Source: Planctomycetaceae bacterium (lineage in GTDB: Bacteria > Planctomycetota > Planctomycetia > Pirellulales > Pirellulaceae). Taken from it: a stretch of 16,894 nucleotides of DNA. The notes beneath the pieces are model-generated. The model was not told where the DNA came from and did no database searches. It saw only the letters and a list, made by a program, of their open reading frames with translations. Shown here in pieces: positions 13,919 to 16,894 of this stretch (position 1 is its first letter; each line of letters starts with the position of its first letter). The position numbers were made by a program, and so were the translations under genes. The DNA lies in the NCBI GenBank assembly GCA_003501565.1, contig DNPC01000037.1, positions 1-16,894 of the forward strand, given 5' to 3'.

Positions 13919-15730
13919 CTAAACGCTTGCAGCGAAGTTGCGGATGTCTTTCTCAAGGGCAGACATACGATCTTGCAATTTGGCTTTAGCAGCGGGCAAG
14001 TCCTGACTGTCGGCCGGTGAGCAACTGGTGAACATGTAGAACTTCACCTTGGGTTCGGTACCAGATGGCCGCACCGCAAAATAGTTACCGTCCAAAGCTA
14101 GATCAAGCATGACCATATTGGCTGGTGGTGCATCCAGTGGCTCTTTAACTCCATCCGCACGCAGCACCGTTAAACTCTGGTAGTCACGCACACCAGCGAC
14201 GTCGATACCGCCAAGCTGCTTGGGTGGTGAATTGCGGAAGGCCTCCATCAACTTTTTCATTTGGGTCATGCCCTCGCTGCCCTCCATTTGCACGTTGATT
14301 AACGTCTCTTGGTGGCAACCGTGCTCGAGCATTAATTCGTCGAGCCGTTGATGAATTGTCTTACCTTCACTCTTGAGCTGAGCAACCAATTGACTCATTA
14401 GCAAACAAGCCACAGCACCGTCTTTGTCGCGGGCGTATTGGCCAATCACATAACCATGTGACTCTTCAGTACCGAAAACAAAATCGTCTGGCCCACGTTC
14501 ATCCATCTTGCCTGCAATCCACTTAAATCCAACGTGCAGATTGGTTTCGCAATCGACGCCGTGCGACAGGGCAATCTTCCGGGTAAGCTCAGTGGTGACC
14601 AGAGTCTTTACAACGTACGCTGTATCACTCAGCAGCACAAGCGATTTCATCTTTCCGCAGACATAGTCGGTCAGCAACGCACCGATTTGATTGCCGGTAA
14701 TCGTTGCCCAAGGCCCGGTCGTATCAGGCGTAAGTGGTGCAGCAACACCTAAGCGATCGCAATCAGGATCAGTTGCAAGAATTGCATCGGTGCCGTTGGT
14801 CTTCGCAAGATCAATCATCGCGTCGAAGACTGCGGAGTTTTCTGGATTGCTTACATGTCCTGGAACGTTCGGAAAATCGCCACTCGGCTCAGAATGCGGT
14901 TCGAAAACTGACACATCTTCAAATCCGGCCTTCTCCAGGACTGGCATCGTAGCGAACGCCCCAACCCCGTGCAGCGGCGAGAAGATAATCTTCGCGTCCC
15001 GCGGACCATCCCACGCATAGTTAATGACTTCGGCCAGAAATGCATCATCGATCTCCTGTGTGCATATCTCGACGTCTCCCGCCGAGAGCGCTTCCTGAAA
15101 ATCGACTTTCGTGATCGCGTCCGTGTTCATCACATTGTCGATAATCGCTTTGTCGTGCGGCGGCAGAACTTGTCCACCAGTCGACCAGTAGACCTTGACC
15201 GCATTGTCACTTGGCGGATTGTGGCTGGCCGTCACCATGATGCCGCAGTCACATTTCTTATGTCGCACCGCATACGACAGCTGAGGCGTCGCCCGGTACT
15301 CGTCCAGAAAGTGAACTTTGAAGCCATTGCCGACCATAATAGCCGCGCATAGCTCAGCAAATTCGCGTGAGCGATGCCGGGTATCGTACGCAATCGCGCA
15401 AGACAACTCTTTGCCCGCCATTTCAGGCAAACTCGTGATGTAGCTCGCAAGCCCTTGAGCGCTTTCGCCGATGGTTCTCTCATTGATCGCGTTGGAACCA
15501 AACTGATACATGCGGCCTCGTCGGCCACCGGTGCCGAACGGGATCACCGTCCAAAAGACATCGTCAAGCTTTTGCCATTTCTCATCGGCAATGTGCTGAA
15601 CAATGGCGTCGCGATAGTCCGAGTAGCGATCCTCGGTCAACCAGATCTTCAAATTATCGAAAGCAGCTGGCGTGATTTTTCCGGATTCAGTCGCCAGGCT
15701 AGCGGCCTGGACTGCGGACTCTACGTTCAT
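13919..15730 (-). CDS. phosphoglucomutase/phosphomannomutase
   Basis: The protein has 603 residues, an alpha-D-phosphohexomutase of the long (PgcA/PGM2-like) type. It is expected to interconvert sugar 1- and 6-phosphates, probably glucose and possibly mannose. All four active-site loops are visible: phosphoserine Ser169 in TASHNPPSDN, metal loop DPDCDRLG (Asp321, 323, 325), sugar-binding loop GTEESHG (420-426) and phosphate-binding loop RPSGTEPKVKFY (554-565). Domain 1 starts with the FGTGGRRG segment (65-72). An N-terminal helical extension of about 55 residues precedes it, as in other long members. ATG 15730 has no strong ribosome site. Downstream it runs into the REP-like array. A second hexomutase gene lies 233 bases upstream on the same strand. 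Confidence 0.93.
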   Translation of the reverse strand: MNVESAVQAASLATESGKITPAAFDNLKIWLTEDRYSDYRDAIVQHIADEKWQKLDDVFWTVIPFGTGGRRGRMYQFGSNAINERTIGESAQGLASYITSLPEMAGKELSCAIAYDTRHRSREFAELCAAIMVGNGFKVHFLDEYRATPQLSYAVRHKKCDCGIMVTASHNPPSDNAVKVYWSTGGQVLPPHDKAIIDNVMNTDAITKVDFQEALSAGDVEICTQEIDDAFLAEVINYAWDGPRDAKIIFSPLHGVGAFATMPVLEKAGFEDVSVFEPHSEPSGDFPNVPGHVSNPENSAVFDAMIDLAKTNGTDAILATDPDCDRLGVAAPLTPDTTGPWATITGNQIGALLTDYVCGKMKSLVLLSDTAYVVKTLVTTELTRKIALSHGVDCETNLHVGFKWIAGKMDERGPDDFVFGTEESHGYVIGQYARDKDGAVACLLMSQLVAQLKSEGKTIHQRLDELMLEHGCHQETLINVQMEGSEGMTQMKKLMEAFRNSPPKQLGGIDVAGVRDYQSLTVLRADGVKEPLDAPPANMVMLDLALDGNYFAVRPSGTEPKVKFYMFTSCSPADSQDLPAAKAKLQDRMSALEKDIRNFAASV

Positions 15731-15769
15731 CGGTTACGGCCCTGATGTTTTGTCTTTGCACCAAACATA

Positions 15770-15792
15770 CAACGCATCGTCTCAATGCGTTG
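15770..15792. promoter_or_regulatory. perfect 8-bp inverted repeat upstream of the hexomutase gene
   Basis: CAACGCAT (15770-15777) and ATGCGTTG (15785-15792) are perfect inverted arms around seven bases. The site is centred about 50 bases upstream of the hexomutase ATG on the - strand. It could be a dimeric-repressor operator or a leader hairpin. No other structure was found in the 233-base gap 15731-15963. Confidence 0.4.
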
Positions 15793-15963
15793 GCCGAGAT
15801 TGTACGCGTTGGGGGGCCTGGCTACCACTGGCAGCTAATCGTGCAACCGGGGGCCTGCGCCGAAAGTTCACTACCCAAACTGGCGCGCAACGCACTCCGA
15901 ACAGTTCGTTAAGAAGAGTCCATCAAGAACCGTCCATGAAATGGCAATGGCGAGTCAGGATCG

Positions 15964-16893
15964 CTAGAGCGACTTGGAGAGCTCGATGCCTTGCTGGCAA
16001 ATTGCCTGTGCATCCTCGAGTGTCGGAGCTTCGGCGATGAGCCGAACGATCGGCTCTGTGTTGCTGCCGCGGACCAGTAGCCAACGATCTGCCCACTCAA
16101 GCTTCAGCCCGTCGGGCATCGAAGCCTCAGCGTCCGTCATAGCCGACTTAATCGCCTCGATCAGTGCCGGAAGTTTGGACGTATCCAAATCAATTTTGTC
16201 TTTGTGCATCGCAAACTTCGGAAGTGCGGCGACGACCTTACTGAGAGGCTCACCTGTGCTTGCCAGCAAGTCCAAGATTCTCGCCATACCGACAAAACTG
16301 TCTCGTACATAGCCGACGGCAGGGTCAATGGGGCCACCGTTGCCTTCGCCGCCAAAGACCGCTTGCTCGGCAATCATCAAGTCACATACATTCGCCTCAC
16401 CAACGGCACTTTGCTTGGCCCTGCACCCAAGCTCCTCGGCCACGGCAGAGGAAACACTACTGGTAGCGCAGTTTGTTACCACGACGCCCGGTTTGCTCGG
16501 CAAGGCCTGCTTGAGACACAGCGCCAACGTCAGCTCTTCACCGATATAGTTGCCCGTTTCGTCAATTACTGCCAAGCGATCGGCGTCGGGATCTTGGCAA
16601 AAGCCAACTACCGCCCCAGCATCAGTGACTTGTTTACAAACACTGACTAGATTCTGTGCGGTTGGTTCAGGCGTATGCTCAAACTTGCCATCAGGCGTTT
16701 CGCCCAAAATCTGAACTTGGCAGCCGAGTGCCTCTAGCAATCGACGGCCGAGAATGCTGCCCGCACCACGATTACTGTCCAGCAGGACCCTAAACTTCTT
16801 CGCCCGAATCGCCTCCACGTCGATGGTTTTTAAGACCAAATCCAGATGATCTGCATGCGGGTCCGGTAGTGAAGAAATTGTTCCCAATTCATC
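15964..16893 (-). CDS. phosphohexomutase, GlmM/PMM-like (5' end missing)
   Basis: About 309 codons are present and the frame runs off the right edge, so the TTG at 16887 is internal. The part seen covers domains 2-4 of an alpha-D-phosphohexomutase: metal loop DPDADRLA, sugar-binding loop GGEGNGG and phosphate loop RGSNTEPIVRL. The N-terminal domain with the phosphoserine (TASHNP-type) loop lies outside the window. GGEGNGG and the shorter C-terminal part point to phosphoglucosamine mutase or bacterial phosphomannomutase rather than to the adjacent long phosphoglucomutase. GlmM would make glucosamine-1-phosphate for UDP-GlcNAc. The choice between the two cannot be settled from this part. It probably shares direction, and possibly a transcript, with the downstream hexomutase. 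Confidence 0.88.
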   Translation of the reverse strand, partial: DELGTISSLPDPHADHLDLVLKTIDVEAIRAKKFRVLLDSNRGAGSILGRRLLEALGCQVQILGETPDGKFEHTPEPTAQNLVSVCKQVTDAGAVVGFCQDPDADRLAVIDETGNYIGEELTLALCLKQALPSKPGVVVTNCATSSVSSAVAEELGCRAKQSAVGEANVCDLMIAEQAVFGGEGNGGPIDPAVGYVRDSFVGMARILDLLASTGEPLSKVVAALPKFAMHKDKIDLDTSKLPALIEAIKSAMTDAEASMPDGLKLEWADRWLLVRGSNTEPIVRLIAEAPTLEDAQAICQQGIELSKSL

Positions 16894-16894
16894 A

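Noticed and set aside
16885..16887. TTG as the start of the second phosphohexomutase
   Set aside because: The frame stays open to the window edge and the N-terminal phosphoserine domain is missing, so the gene continues outside.

Overview
The window reads like a piece of a planctomycete chromosome, most likely from the Rhodopirellula/Pirellula group. This is inferred from four things: weak or absent Shine-Dalgarno sequences before many clear genes, GTG and TTG starts, protein families typical of that group (DUF3859, an amidohydrolase with a DUF6265-like tail, a REC-HATPase regulator), and REP-like repeats around an HUH transposase. No tRNA, rRNA, CRISPR array or complete insertion sequence was seen.

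Left part (1-3932, all + strand): the 3' end of a GlpC-like Fe-S oxidoreductase is followed by a molybdenum-cofactor gene run, moaD, moaE and moaA. A PLP-dependent cysteine desulfurase follows almost without a gap, and then a YkgJ-type cysteine-cluster protein. MoaA makes the cyclic pterin precursor and MoaD/MoaE form molybdopterin synthase. The desulfurase is a plausible sulfur source for the MoaD thiocarboxylate. moaC, moeB, mogA and moeA are not in the window.

Middle (3933-7340): a possible 65-residue acidic protein on the - strand, a 480-base stretch with no recognised gene, and a membrane-anchored C39-like cysteine peptidase homologue. Convergent to it is a - strand pair, an M48 metalloprotease lipoprotein followed by a DUF3859 protein. 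The divergent spacer between the M48 gene and the signalling genes (6930-7340) holds three unrelated short tandem-repeat families.

Signalling block (7341-11486, + strand): a response regulator with an RsbW/SpoIIAB-like ATPase output domain, and a soluble 1059-residue hybrid histidine kinase (PAS-PAS-PAS-HisKA-HATPase-REC-REC-Hpt). Together they look like a phosphorelay whose output would be protein-level, such as anti-sigma or switch-kinase action, because neither protein has a DNA-binding domain.

Right part (11553-16894): an exported amidohydrolase/DUF6265 fusion (-), a REP-associated HUH transposase (RAYT, +) bracketed by two identical 29-base hairpin repeats in direct orientation, an opposite-strand array of related repeats, and two phosphohexomutase genes (-), the second cut by the window edge. 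The RAYT/REP region and the repeat-rich divergent spacer are the most unusual parts. I did not find a clearly new multi-gene system.
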